Shown piece by piece: positions 25,570 to 35,445 of a stretch of 64,000 nt of DNA. Numbering within the stretch: position 1 is the stretch's first letter; each line of letters begins with the position of its first letter. The translations under genes and the position numbers were made by a program. The DNA comes from Veillonella rogosae JCM 15642 (GTDB taxonomy: Bacteria > Bacillota > Negativicutes > Veillonellales > Veillonellaceae). The stretch covers positions 36,342 through 100,341 of the forward strand of contig NZ_PPCX01000007.1 in assembly GCF_002959775.1 (NCBI RefSeq), given 5' to 3'. The notes under the pieces were generated by a model, which did not search any database, was not told where the DNA came from, and worked only from the letters and a program-made list of their open reading frames with translations.

Positions 25570-26828
25570 TGAAGTGGACGACGGAGGCCAAGGTAGGGGC
25601 TTTCACAATAATAGGTATAGCTTTATTTATTGCGGGCATACTATTTGTAGGACGCATTGATATATGGGCTAAACCACAAATGACAATTACTGGTGATTTT
25701 GCTCAAGTAAATGGTTTGAAAAATGGCAACCAAGTTAAATTCTCTGGCGTAGCCATCGGGTCAGTTTCTGATATTGAAATTACACCGCGTGGCGTTGTAG
25801 TTAAGATGAAACTTGATGAAAAAACGCAGATTCCAAGTGATTCTACTTTCACATTAGGCTCTGATGGTTTCTTGGGTGATAAATTTATTCAAATTTCACC
25901 GGGCCATTCTAAAGTATATTTACAAGATGGTGACTCTGTTAAGGGGGAAGGCGTTGATGCTATGGAAAAAGCCATGCAAAGTGCTCAGAAATTAATGGAT
26001 GGCACCGAAAAAATGTTACAGTCTATCAATAGTATCATTGGTGATCCTGCAACTCAAAATGCGCTCAAGCATTCCTTGCAATCTACAGCGGTGATGGCTG
26101 ATAATGCAGTAGCCATTACTGAAAATATGGCGAACGTAACTGCCCAGTTAAATCAAGCTGCTCAGCAATTTAACGCTGATGGTAATGCAGGCAATGATAT
26201 GCGTGCTATTTTAACTAATTTAAAACAAACTACGGATCGTGTAGATAATATGGCTCGTTCCATGGAATCTACTGTAACAGATCCTAAAGCGCAAGCAAAT
26301 ATTCAGGAGACGTTACATAATACGGCGCAAATCTCTGCTCGTATCAATAAATTGATGGGTGGTAAAGCATACCGAACTGATGTAAATGGAAATGTTGTAG
26401 AGGTTGGTACAACTGAAAAAAAGTCCTCCCCTAAGGTTGAACCATCTGTAGATATGTTGTATAACACAACAGATAATGAATTCCGCATCAATGGTCGACT
26501 TCGTGCATTTAACGATAAAGGAATGGCTGAAATTGGCTTATCCAATATTGGGGATGATACAAAATTTGATTTAAATGCAGGTAAATTTATCAGTTCTAAA
26601 TGGTTAGTGCGTGGTGGTATTTTTGAAAGTGAATTGGGCGTGGGCGTAGATTATAATTTACGTGGCCCTGTATCCTTGTCTGCTGCTATGTATGATCTTA
26701 ATCATCGTAAATATCGTATTCGTAGTGATATACGTTTACATAAAGATACCTATGGCGTTATTCAAATGACCAGACCATTCAGCTCTACGAATGGAGGTAC
26801 CTATTTCGGTATTAAACAAGTATTCTAA
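25569..26828 (+). CDS. mlaD: MlaD: MCE-domain protein fused to a C-terminal beta-barrel
   Basis: 419 aa. A transmembrane anchor (about 8-27) is followed by the MCE domain (about 38-118; FAQVNGLKNGNQVKFSGVAIG), a long helical region (about 125-265) rich in Ala, Gln and Asn, and a C-terminal segment (about 290-419) of alternating hydrophobic strands ending in an aromatic residue (KQVF), as in outer-membrane barrels. It could span the periplasm from inner to outer membrane without MlaA or MlaC. I recall such a fused MlaD being described for Veillonella parvula, so the architecture is known. Confidence 0.93.
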   Translation: MKWTTEAKVGAFTIIGIALFIAGILFVGRIDIWAKPQMTITGDFAQVNGLKNGNQVKFSGVAIGSVSDIEITPRGVVVKMKLDEKTQIPSDSTFTLGSDGFLGDKFIQISPGHSKVYLQDGDSVKGEGVDAMEKAMQSAQKLMDGTEKMLQSINSIIGDPATQNALKHSLQSTAVMADNAVAITENMANVTAQLNQAAQQFNADGNAGNDMRAILTNLKQTTDRVDNMARSMESTVTDPKAQANIQETLHNTAQISARINKLMGGKAYRTDVNGNVVEVGTTEKKSSPKVEPSVDMLYNTTDNEFRINGRLRAFNDKGMAEIGLSNIGDDTKFDLNAGKFISSKWLVRGGIFESELGVGVDYNLRGPVSLSAAMYDLNHRKYRIRSDIRLHKDTYGVIQMTRPFSSTNGGTYFGIKQVF

Positions 26829-26870
26829 TGACTAATACATTTACTCTTTATGAGTATGGAGGTACATATT

Positions 26871-28331
26871 ATGAATAAAAAGGTATTATCCTTAGGCGTA
26901 ATGCTCTCCTTAGCTACTACTGGTGTAATGGCTGCCGATAGCGTAACTACATCTGTTAATAATGGTGATCAACTTACTAAATATCAGAAAGAGGCTATTC
27001 AGTTAACACAAAAACAATTGGCTAATAAAGCAGTTCAAGATAGCAAGACTTATGAGCATGCACTTGCTCTTAATGAGACTCGTACTATTGATTTAGCATT
27101 GGCGAATAACCGTACTGCAAAACAAACTAAGTGGGGTTATGAGGCCGCAAAATCTGCTGTGAGTCAAGTAGCTGCTGGGAAAAATCCAAGTGTAAGTTAT
27201 GCTTGGAATGCACAGAGAACCGGAGGCGATACTGGTAGTGGTAAGTCCGGTAGCCATAATTTCTCTATTAGTGCGCCTGTATTCCATCCTCAACTTGATG
27301 CAAGCATTGATTCTGCTCGTTATACTCGTGAAGGTACTGGTGCTAGTTATGAAGAAGCACTTCAGCAAGCAAAATACGACGCTATTAGCGGCTACTATAC
27401 ATTGATTATGAACCGTAATCTTGTTGATGTAGCGCAACAAGCTGTTAAAGACTATCAAGGCCATGTAACAAATGTAGAAGCACAATATAATGTAGGCTTA
27501 GTAGCAAGCTCTGATGTATTGGCAGCTAAAACAAATCTTGCTGAATCTGAAACATCTCTTGTGAAAGCGCAAAACACTGCAAATTTGGCAGAAGCAAGCT
27601 TGAATCAAGTCATTGCATATCCTGTACAAACATCTATTACCACGGCAGAACATGACTTGCAATACAAGCCATACAATGTAACATTAGAGCAAGCTAAAGC
27701 GTATGCTATGCTTCATCGTTCTGCTCTTGTAAAATCTGCCCTTGATGTGAAATCTGCTGAAGAAGCTGTAAGATCTGCTAAAGCTGGCTACTTACCGACT
27801 GTAGCGGTAAAAGCTGGTCGTGGTTATATTGATCCAGATGGTTACTTTGGGACAAGCACAAAATCCTGGAGCGTTGGTGCTAGTGCATCTTGGAGTTTAT
27901 GGGATGGCGGTGCTACACAAAATGCGATTAAAAAAGCAAATGCACAACTTGAACAAGCTAAAGAAGCTAACTTAGCAACTGTAGATGCTGTTTTATTAGC
28001 AGTACAAAAAGCATATTTGAATTTGCGTTCTGCAGAACAAACGATTCAAAGTACACAAACTGCAGTAGCTCAAGGTCAAGAAAGCTTCCGTATCGCTACA
28101 CTTCGTTATCGTGCAGGCGTTGGTACTAACCTTGACGTTCTTGATGCAGAAACTAAATTGACAACAGCTCGTAACAATTATGTACAAGCTCTTTATAACT
28201 ACAATATTAGCATTGCAGCGCTTGAGCAATTAACAGGTGTTCCATTGAATACTCCAGTTGGCCAAGGTGCTGAGGTTATTGCAAATAGTGGTGCCCTTGA
28301 ACAATTAGCTAAACTTGGTAGTAATCAATAA
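26871..28331 (+). CDS. TolC-family outer-membrane factor
   Basis: 486 aa, signal peptide 1-23 (GVMA|AD). Two structural repeats typical of TolC (PF02321) are visible: ALNETRTIDLALANNRTAKQ to about residue 250 and a second half with ASASWSLWDGGATQNAIKKANAQLEQAK and the classic LRYRAGVGTNLDVLDAETKLTTARNNY. It likely forms a trimeric outer-membrane channel. I choose ATG 26871 because of GGAGG upstream; the in-frame ATG at 26850 precedes this site. It directly follows mlaD, suggesting coexpression with the Mla system, though TolC proteins usually serve efflux or type I secretion. Confidence 0.93.
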   Translation: MNKKVLSLGVMLSLATTGVMAADSVTTSVNNGDQLTKYQKEAIQLTQKQLANKAVQDSKTYEHALALNETRTIDLALANNRTAKQTKWGYEAAKSAVSQVAAGKNPSVSYAWNAQRTGGDTGSGKSGSHNFSISAPVFHPQLDASIDSARYTREGTGASYEEALQQAKYDAISGYYTLIMNRNLVDVAQQAVKDYQGHVTNVEAQYNVGLVASSDVLAAKTNLAESETSLVKAQNTANLAEASLNQVIAYPVQTSITTAEHDLQYKPYNVTLEQAKAYAMLHRSALVKSALDVKSAEEAVRSAKAGYLPTVAVKAGRGYIDPDGYFGTSTKSWSVGASASWSLWDGGATQNAIKKANAQLEQAKEANLATVDAVLLAVQKAYLNLRSAEQTIQSTQTAVAQGQESFRIATLRYRAGVGTNLDVLDAETKLTTARNNYVQALYNYNISIAALEQLTGVPLNTPVGQGAEVIANSGALEQLAKLGSNQ

Positions 28332-28345
28332 TATAATATGTAACC

Positions 28346-28373
28346 TAAAAAGACGACTTCGGTCGTCTTTTTT
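28346..28373 (+). terminator. Rho-independent terminator after the TolC-like gene
   Basis: AAAAAGACGAC and GTCGTCTTTTT close a stable TTCG tetraloop, with a trailing T run. Confidence 0.95.
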
Positions 28374-28661
28374 GCTACTACAGCATTTACTTTCGTATTT
28401 TATATGTATATTTCATATTGGTTTAGATTAAGTGTGTTATCGTAAAAAAGCAATTAATTTCCCATATATGTGTAGTCGTATAACTCAATGTACTTATATT
28501 AGAGTAATTGTATTAGCAGTGTACTTATAGTAGAAATTGATTAGTGTGAAATTATATTAGTTTTATAAAATTTACCCCTAAAACACTATAGTTATTACTG
28601 TGTCTGTGGTAAGATTAGTATATATATTTATATTATTCATAATGTGTATGGGAGTATCATT
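28374..28661 (+). other. AT-rich gap before tamB
   Basis: About 290 bases without an open frame of note. It should contain the tamB promoter, but no convincing pair of boxes is seen. No tRNA or strong hairpin was recognised. Confidence 0.5.
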
Positions 28662-31600
28662 ATGACCCGTAAAAAGTGGTGCCTTATAGGTGCAGCGATT
28701 TTAGGTTTATCTGGTATTGGTGCCAGTATCAATCCTATCGCTCAAACGTATGTAGCACCAATGGTTAAAGAACAAGTAAATAATGCCATAAACGGATCTG
28801 TAAACTATGATTCTCTACGTATTAACTGGAATGGTGATGTAGTTCTAACGGACGTTACTATTAAAGATAGAGATGATCATTTAGTAGGGACTGCACGAGA
28901 GGTAGCAGTAGGGGTTAAGCTATCTGCTTTGCCTGGTATTATTACAAGTAATACATCAGGGGCAACGGCTATTTCAAGTGTGATTGTAGAGGCGCCGGAT
29001 CTTCATATCTGGCAGCTAGCTGATGAATCGTGGAGTGTAGAAAAGTTAGTAAAACCATCTGACCCTAATAAGTCGGGTAGCTTTGATGGTTCTATTACAA
29101 TACATGATGGTCGCGTAGCTGTACGAACTAAAGATGGTCTAAAGAGAAATGTAGAAAGTCTCGATGGTACTATGGCACTTAATATGGGTGGCATGTCTAA
29201 AGGGGCATTTACTGCTGATATTGATGGTTCTTCTGTTGTATTAAATGGCACCATTGATATGGACCATGTATCTAATTTCGATCTTTTTGTACAAGCAGAT
29301 GAAATTGATACGGCAGGTTTCATGAGTTTTGTACCACTTCGTAAAGATTTATCTGTTACGGGTGGGAAATTACAAGACTTACATCTCAATGTTAAAAGTG
29401 AAGATGGCAATTACATTATGAGTGGCAATGCCAGTTTTAAGGGCTTAACAGGCACTTATAAGCGTGGTAATACTATATATAATATTACCGATGGTACAGG
29501 CCGCATTATGCTAAATCATGACCAAATCGTTATTAGTCGCAGCTCTTGGCGTGTTAATGATCAAGTAGCCAAGGTTAATGGTCTTGTTACGTTAGGTAAA
29601 GAGGAAGAGTATCTAAACCTCAATGTTGTGGCCGATAAGGTTGCTTTAGAAGCGCTTACCGATGTAGGCATAACTGGTGTTGTAGGTGGCCGTGCACATA
29701 TCGGTGGTACAACGGTAGCTCCTCGTGTAGATGCTACGATTAGCAGTGATGGTATTTCTTATAAAGAGTATTATGTTGATCGTGTACAAGGTGATATTAT
29801 CTATGATGATGGATTAGTTCGCCTTGAAAATACTCGCTTGTCAATTGGCGAAGGTAATGCAAAGGTTAATGGTCAATATGTAGTTGATACAGGCGACTTT
29901 GATGCTACAGTAAAGGCCCAGAATTTACCTTTGGATACTTTTACAAAAGATATGTCTACCCCTGTTACAGGGAATGTAGATGGTGAGGTTCGTATCTTAG
30001 GTAAAAATAATCAAGTTACGGATGTAGTGGGCGCAGTTGAAGGGCGTCAAATCGGCATTCGTGGTGTAGTAGTTGATGCGGCGAAAGCTAATTTTACCCA
30101 TAGTGATAATCGAACTAATCTAACCCTAGTAGGCAATATGGGGGATGGTGCATTTAGCGGATATGGCTATATCCAAAATGGTAATGTAGATGCTACTATT
30201 TCTGGTAATGCCTTACCATTGACGTCATTAAGCCCTATTATCGGACAAGATGTAGATGGTACGTTGAATACGTCTATTACAATAAAAGGTGTTTTGGATA
30301 ATCCAAATGTGACCGGCACTGTATGGGGGCAAGAGGTTCACTATAAAGGGGCTCGATTTGATAATATCCATGGGGATATTCAGTTGGATAATCATGTTCT
30401 CACCATCACAAATGGACATGTTGGAGATGCTAGTGGCGGCTATGATGTAACAGGCTGGTATAACATTAATACTGATGCATTAGACTTAAATGCTCGAGCT
30501 CGTGCAGTACGTATTGAAAATCTAATCCGTACAGTTACAGATATTCCAATTACAGGCTGGTTTGAAACAGATAACCATATAACAGGTACTGCGGCGAATC
30601 CTATTATAGAAGGTCGTGCTCATTTATGGGATGGTTCTGCGTATGGCAAGCTTGTAACTAATGCCTTTGCAAAATACAACTATAAAAATGATATTTTAGA
30701 ACTGTACCGCTTTGATATCGAAGGTTATGGTGCAACCATCACTGGCGGAGGTACAATCTCTAAAGACGCCATTAATGTTGATTTTGAAGGTAAGAACATT
30801 GATATGGGCAGATTGCTCATCAATACAGACTACAAAGTTGACGGTTTAGTATCGGGGCGCGGGATTATCACGGGTTCTATGGATAACCCTCAATTTAATG
30901 GATACATATTATCTGATGCACTATCGATTAATGGGGAATTATTAAATGATATTCATGGTCATGTGTATGCAGATAAAACAGTAGTAAATGTACAAGACTT
31001 TACTTTTGCTGAAAAAGATGGAGGCCGATATGTTGCTAAAGGCGGCATGAAGCTTGACGATAGTAAACAATTATTTGGCGTATTAGATGTTACTAATGGT
31101 AGCGTAAAGAATTTATTAACCTTACTAGATCGCGCCAATGAACATCTTGATGGCAAGTTAAATGGCTCTGTAGAAATTGGAGGCACAAAGGATAATCCGA
31201 GTGTTAATGTAGTAGGTAAGATTAACGATGTAAGTATTGATGACAAGGTTGTAGGTGACGCAACTCTCAATGCTAGTCTTGCGAATCGTAAGTTCAAAAT
31301 TACAACCTTAAAATTGCCTGTTGATGAAGGGCTCATTGCGATGGGTGGGACATTAGATCTTGATGGACAAGCAGATTTACAGGTTGCATTAAAGGATGTT
31401 GATATTGTACCGTTCTTGCCGTTAGTAGGTAAGGATATTCAAGCTACAGGTTGGATAACTGGTGTTATAAATGTTACAGGCGAAACTAAAAATCCTAAGG
31501 TTGAGTTATCTAGTTCTGTAGAGTCAGGTTCGTTTAATGGTATTGGCATTGACGAAGGCTTTGTATTAGCTACCATGCAAGATCATGTCATCCAAATTCA

Positions 31601-32948
31601 ACGAATTCAAGGTGCTAAAAGTGGTTACAAGCTAAGCATTTACGGTAAGGTTCCGTTAGCAGCTATTTATACGTCTGGCTATATTCCAGCAAATGACAGT
31701 AAGTCCATGGATGTAACAATTGACTTTAATGAAGCTGATATGGCGGTTATTCCTCTTGTAACGACGAGTGTTAAAAATGCGACTGGTCCGTTAAAAGGTG
31801 TTATTAGACTTACTGGTACTATCGATCAACCTGAAGCATATGGTACCGTTTCAGTTCGAAATGGTACGATGAAGCTAACTAGTGTGGAAAATGAAATCAC
31901 AGGTATTGATGGAGATTTGATTTTCTCTGGTCAACAAGGTGATTTCCAATCTCGTATTAATATGGGTAAAGGTTCTGCAGGTTTAGCTGCTAAAGTAAAT
32001 TGGTCTGGTCATAGCCTTACTAATTACAAAGCTGCGGTTCAGCTTGATGGCTTAGAGGTGCGTAGTGAATATGTACGAGGACCATTAAATGGTGAGCTTT
32101 ATATCGCGGATAGAGATGGTTTGCCTACATTGATAGGTAATTTGAATCTTGAAAAGGTTCAATTCAAAATCCCTCTTTCCATGGAGTCTAGTGAAAGTAC
32201 TAGAAATATGGGTGTCGATGTCACTGTTCATGCAGGTAAAGGTGTACGCTTGTATGATCGTACATTGTATAACATGTTTATCAGCGGTGATGTTCACTTT
32301 GGTGGTACATTGCAAAATCCAACAGCTAGTGGTCAATTCGATGTAAGAAATGGTACGTTTAAATACTTGAGCCATGTATTTAATATTACAAAAGGGAAAG
32401 CTCATTTTGTAGGTGGTTCTTATTTGCCTAACTTACAATTAGAGGCTGAAACTAATGTAAGCAATTATAATATCATGCTCAGTGTAAAAGGGACTGTTGA
32501 TCATATGGACTTAACATTGTCATCAAACCCTAATTTGTCTCAAAAGCAAATTATCTCTATGTTAACCTTTGGTCGAGGAACAGATTCAAATAGTAGTACT
32601 TTAACAAATGATGATGTAAATGCTGTTGCTACAGCAGGGTTACAAATGTTTGCCTTTGGTTATGTACAAGATGCATTACAAAATACATTAGGCTTGGATC
32701 GTATTAATATTACTACAGGTTCCATTGATCCTGATGAGCCGACGAATAAGGAAACCGCGGGTAACTATAATATTGAAATTGGTAAGTATGTATTACCGAA
32801 AGTTATGTTGACCTATTCTCAAGGTATAAATAACAAGCAAAAAAAATATGGTATAGAGTATTCTGTTAAACGAAACCTCAAGTTTACTGCATGGCGCACA
32901 TCGCAAGGAAACAATTATATCGGTGGTCGTTGGACACGAAGCTTCTAA
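28662..32948 (+). CDS. tamB: TamB-family translocation and assembly protein
   Basis: 1428 aa. An N-terminal signal anchor (about 5-25) is followed by an AsmA-like segment and a very long run of beta-strand repeats that form a periplasm-spanning hydrophobic groove. The C-terminal 350 residues are the TamB/DUF490 domain with SSNPNLSQKQIISMLTFGRG and the final FTAWRTSQGNNYIGGRWTRSF. TamB is thought to carry phospholipids or help barrel insertion. ATG 28662 follows GGGAG; the GTG 18 bases upstream is less likely. It sits immediately before bamA; no tamA is present, so it may work with BamA directly. Confidence 0.95.
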   Translation: MTRKKWCLIGAAILGLSGIGASINPIAQTYVAPMVKEQVNNAINGSVNYDSLRINWNGDVVLTDVTIKDRDDHLVGTAREVAVGVKLSALPGIITSNTSGATAISSVIVEAPDLHIWQLADESWSVEKLVKPSDPNKSGSFDGSITIHDGRVAVRTKDGLKRNVESLDGTMALNMGGMSKGAFTADIDGSSVVLNGTIDMDHVSNFDLFVQADEIDTAGFMSFVPLRKDLSVTGGKLQDLHLNVKSEDGNYIMSGNASFKGLTGTYKRGNTIYNITDGTGRIMLNHDQIVISRSSWRVNDQVAKVNGLVTLGKEEEYLNLNVVADKVALEALTDVGITGVVGGRAHIGGTTVAPRVDATISSDGISYKEYYVDRVQGDIIYDDGLVRLENTRLSIGEGNAKVNGQYVVDTGDFDATVKAQNLPLDTFTKDMSTPVTGNVDGEVRILGKNNQVTDVVGAVEGRQIGIRGVVVDAAKANFTHSDNRTNLTLVGNMGDGAFSGYGYIQNGNVDATISGNALPLTSLSPIIGQDVDGTLNTSITIKGVLDNPNVTGTVWGQEVHYKGARFDNIHGDIQLDNHVLTITNGHVGDASGGYDVTGWYNINTDALDLNARARAVRIENLIRTVTDIPITGWFETDNHITGTAANPIIEGRAHLWDGSAYGKLVTNAFAKYNYKNDILELYRFDIEGYGATITGGGTISKDAINVDFEGKNIDMGRLLINTDYKVDGLVSGRGIITGSMDNPQFNGYILSDALSINGELLNDIHGHVYADKTVVNVQDFTFAEKDGGRYVAKGGMKLDDSKQLFGVLDVTNGSVKNLLTLLDRANEHLDGKLNGSVEIGGTKDNPSVNVVGKINDVSIDDKVVGDATLNASLANRKFKITTLKLPVDEGLIAMGGTLDLDGQADLQVALKDVDIVPFLPLVGKDIQATGWITGVINVTGETKNPKVELSSSVESGSFNGIGIDEGFVLATMQDHVIQIQRIQGAKSGYKLSIYGKVPLAAIYTSGYIPANDSKSMDVTIDFNEADMAVIPLVTTSVKNATGPLKGVIRLTGTIDQPEAYGTVSVRNGTMKLTSVENEITGIDGDLIFSGQQGDFQSRINMGKGSAGLAAKVNWSGHSLTNYKAAVQLDGLEVRSEYVRGPLNGELYIADRDGLPTLIGNLNLEKVQFKIPLSMESSESTRNMGVDVTVHAGKGVRLYDRTLYNMFISGDVHFGGTLQNPTASGQFDVRNGTFKYLSHVFNITKGKAHFVGGSYLPNLQLEAETNVSNYNIMLSVKGTVDHMDLTLSSNPNLSQKQIISMLTFGRGTDSNSSTLTNDDVNAVATAGLQMFAFGYVQDALQNTLGLDRINITTGSIDPDEPTNKETAGNYNIEIGKYVLPKVMLTYSQGINNKQKKYGIEYSVKRNLKFTAWRTSQGNNYIGGRWTRSF

Positions 32949-32953
32949 GTGTG

Positions 32954-32996
32954 TGGCTAGAATGTGTAAACCCTATAGGTATGCACATTCTAGTCA
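32954..32996 (+). other. 13-bp hairpin without a T run between tamB and bamA
   Basis: TGGCTAGAATGTG pairs with CACATTCTAGTCA (32954-32966 with 32984-32996; one G-U). No T tract follows, so a processing or stability element is more likely than a classical terminator. Confidence 0.6.
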
Positions 32997-33046
32997 TATT
33001 AATTTCATAAAATTTGTTTATAGTAGTACTCATTCCACGTAATTTA

Positions 33047-33055
33047 TGCTATAAT
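33047..33055 (+). promoter_or_regulatory. Extended -10 promoter before bamA
   Basis: TGCTATAAT matches an extended -10 element about 70 bases before the bamA start; no clear -35 box. Confidence 0.55.
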
Positions 33056-33125
33056 AATAAAGATTTATTAGTCTTTATAAAACAAGATGTAAACTCTTTA
33101 TGGGGATGAGTTCTAGGAGGAATTT

Positions 33126-35327
33126 ATGTTTAAACCAAAAGCCTATAAAAGTATGCTTGCAGCGTCCGTGTTGACGGCTGTCATGGGGACAGGCAGTGTA
33201 TTTGCTGCTGAGGTACAAGCTGGCTATACTCCAGATTTAAATAGCACAACAACAACTAGTGCTGCTACTGCTAATGATGCAGCTACTACTCAAGCTGTTT
33301 ACAATGCTGATGCAACTACTACAACTACGCAAGATGAAACTGATGCGGCGATTTTAGCTGCTCGTGGTGATACAACTGTATCTAGCGATGGTACTGTAGT
33401 AAAAGGTTCTGACGGCACTGTTACAGTCAATAATGCAGCTTTAAAAACTGATGACAAACAAGTAAAAATGGTATCTAAAACTACTGGTGGTACTGACCTT
33501 GATAAGGCTGCTGAAAATGGCCAAACTCAAGCTGTTACAACAGTAGAGGCTCAATATGTTTCCTCTGCTAGTGCAGAAACTGTGAATCCATATGTAGGTA
33601 AGTTGATTACTGGTTTATCTATCTCTGGTGTTACGGCTCAGCAACAAGCAGATTTATTGCCTATTTTGACTGAACGAGTGGGCGATGCTGTATCCGTTGA
33701 TGGCGTATTTAGAGACGTAACTAACCTTGGCAATACAGGTTATTTCTCTGAAGTTAACCCTGTGTTCACAACAGTACCTGAAGGCGTTAAATTGGACTTT
33801 GCTGTTACAGTAAATCCAATTACTACAGGCGTATCCTTCGAAGGTAATACTGTTTACACATCCGAAGTATTGACTAAGTTCATGGATATCCAACCGGGTC
33901 AAGTTCTTAACTCTGTATACGTTGGTCAAAAAATTCAAGGTATCAACGCTGCATACGCTCGTGATGGCTACATGTTAGCTCACGTTGATGGCATCCGTGT
34001 AGATGACCAAGGCATGCTTCATGTACATATCGTAGAAGGCATTGTAGAGGATATCATTCCTGCTGGTAATAAGAAGACTCGCGATAAAGTTATTACTCGT
34101 GAATTTGTTCAAAAGAAAGGTAAACCTTTCAACAAATTCTTGGTACGTCGTTCTGTAGAGCGCGTATACAACTTAGGCTTCTTTGACGATGTAAACGTTC
34201 GTATGTTACCTGGCGAACAAGATCCTAACAATGTAATCATTGAAATCGATGTATTGGAACATAAAACTGGTACTATTACATTAGGTGCTGGCTACTCCAA
34301 ATCTGACGGTTTGATGGGTATCATTGAGTTTGGTGAAGAAAACTTCCGCGGTACTGGTGATAAATTTAAAGTTCACTGGGAAATCGGTGGTAAGAAAAAA
34401 TACAAAAACTACCAAATTTCTTACTTAAAACCTTGGATCGATAGCAAAGGTACATCCCTTGGCTTCTCCTTCTTCAACCGTGAAGATGAATACACAGACT
34501 ACAATGAAGATGGTAATGAAGTAGCAGAATACAATAAGAAATCTCGTGGTTTCAATATTTCCTTCGGTCGTCAAACTGGGGAATATACACGTGATTACTT
34601 GACATTAGAATCCCGTAAAGATTCCTATAAATGGGATAGTGATGATAGCTCTGGTTATCGTTATGATACTGATGCTATTTCCAATACAACCGGTAGTGGC
34701 AATGATTGGGATAATAGAAAACCTGGCACGAACCAAAGTTGGAACTTTGCGTCTAATAACTATGTGAAAAATAACTTTGGACGCATTAACTCCATTACAT
34801 GGCAAAAAGTATACGATTCCCGTGACAATATCTATGATCCAACACGTGGTCGTCGTATTTCCTATACAGCACAATGGGCTGGTCATGGCTTAGGCGGTGA
34901 CTTCGACTTCTACAAATTCACAGCTGAAGCACGTATGTATAAAAAACTAGGTGCTAAGAATGTATTGGCATTCCGCGCACGTGGTGGTTTTATCCAAGGT
35001 GATGCACCTTATAGCCAATTATTCACATTGGGTGGTGCTGACTCCTTACGTGGTTATGAAGATGATCAATTCCGTGGTAAGTACATGTATAATGCTACAT
35101 TGGAATTCCGCTTCCCAATCGTTAAAAAGGTTAGTGGCGTATTGTTCACTGATATTGGCGACGCATGGGACGCTCCAAATGTTACATGGTACAACAGCAA
35201 GAAGACCTTTAACTATGGCGTTGGTGCTGGTGTTCGTGTTACAACACCTATCGGTCCTGTTAAACTTGACTATGGCGTGGGTAAACACAAAAATAAATTC
35301 CACTTCAGCTTCGGTACACAATTCTAA
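33126..35327 (+). CDS. bamA: Outer-membrane protein assembly factor BamA
   Basis: 733 aa. The signal peptide (1-27) is followed by about 125 residues of Thr/Ala/Asp-rich low-complexity sequence, then about three POTRA domains (about 155-385; VSFEGNTVYTSEVL and the RRSVERVYNLGFFDDVNV motif), then the Omp85 16-strand barrel with the lid-lock motif GGADSLRGYEDDQFRG and a terminal Phe (FGTQF). It inserts beta-barrel proteins into the outer membrane. The low-complexity linker and the small POTRA number differ from proteobacterial BamA (five POTRAs). An AGGAGG site precedes the ATG. skp genes follow. Confidence 0.97.
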   Translation: MFKPKAYKSMLAASVLTAVMGTGSVFAAEVQAGYTPDLNSTTTTSAATANDAATTQAVYNADATTTTTQDETDAAILAARGDTTVSSDGTVVKGSDGTVTVNNAALKTDDKQVKMVSKTTGGTDLDKAAENGQTQAVTTVEAQYVSSASAETVNPYVGKLITGLSISGVTAQQQADLLPILTERVGDAVSVDGVFRDVTNLGNTGYFSEVNPVFTTVPEGVKLDFAVTVNPITTGVSFEGNTVYTSEVLTKFMDIQPGQVLNSVYVGQKIQGINAAYARDGYMLAHVDGIRVDDQGMLHVHIVEGIVEDIIPAGNKKTRDKVITREFVQKKGKPFNKFLVRRSVERVYNLGFFDDVNVRMLPGEQDPNNVIIEIDVLEHKTGTITLGAGYSKSDGLMGIIEFGEENFRGTGDKFKVHWEIGGKKKYKNYQISYLKPWIDSKGTSLGFSFFNREDEYTDYNEDGNEVAEYNKKSRGFNISFGRQTGEYTRDYLTLESRKDSYKWDSDDSSGYRYDTDAISNTTGSGNDWDNRKPGTNQSWNFASNNYVKNNFGRINSITWQKVYDSRDNIYDPTRGRRISYTAQWAGHGLGGDFDFYKFTAEARMYKKLGAKNVLAFRARGGFIQGDAPYSQLFTLGGADSLRGYEDDQFRGKYMYNATLEFRFPIVKKVSGVLFTDIGDAWDAPNVTWYNSKKTFNYGVGAGVRVTTPIGPVKLDYGVGKHKNKFHFSFGTQF

Positions 35328-35342
35328 TATAGTAAAAGTATA

Positions 35343-35376
35343 TGGTGGAAGCCTCTTTTCGGAGAGGCTTTCACCA
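35343..35376 (+). other. 14-bp hairpin without a T run between bamA and skp
   Basis: TGGTGGAAGCCTCT pairs with AGAGGCTTTCACCA (one G-U), 6-base loop. No T tract follows. Similar in size to the hairpin on the other side of bamA. Confidence 0.65.
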
Positions 35377-35445
35377 ATATCTCTATATGGCATCCTTTGA
35401 TGCAATAATTTACAGAAAAATTTATAGAAATGAGGGCACTCTATT

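Noticed and set aside
26303..26545. Minus-strand open frame inside mlaD
   Set aside because: It is an antisense shadow without start signals or similarity.
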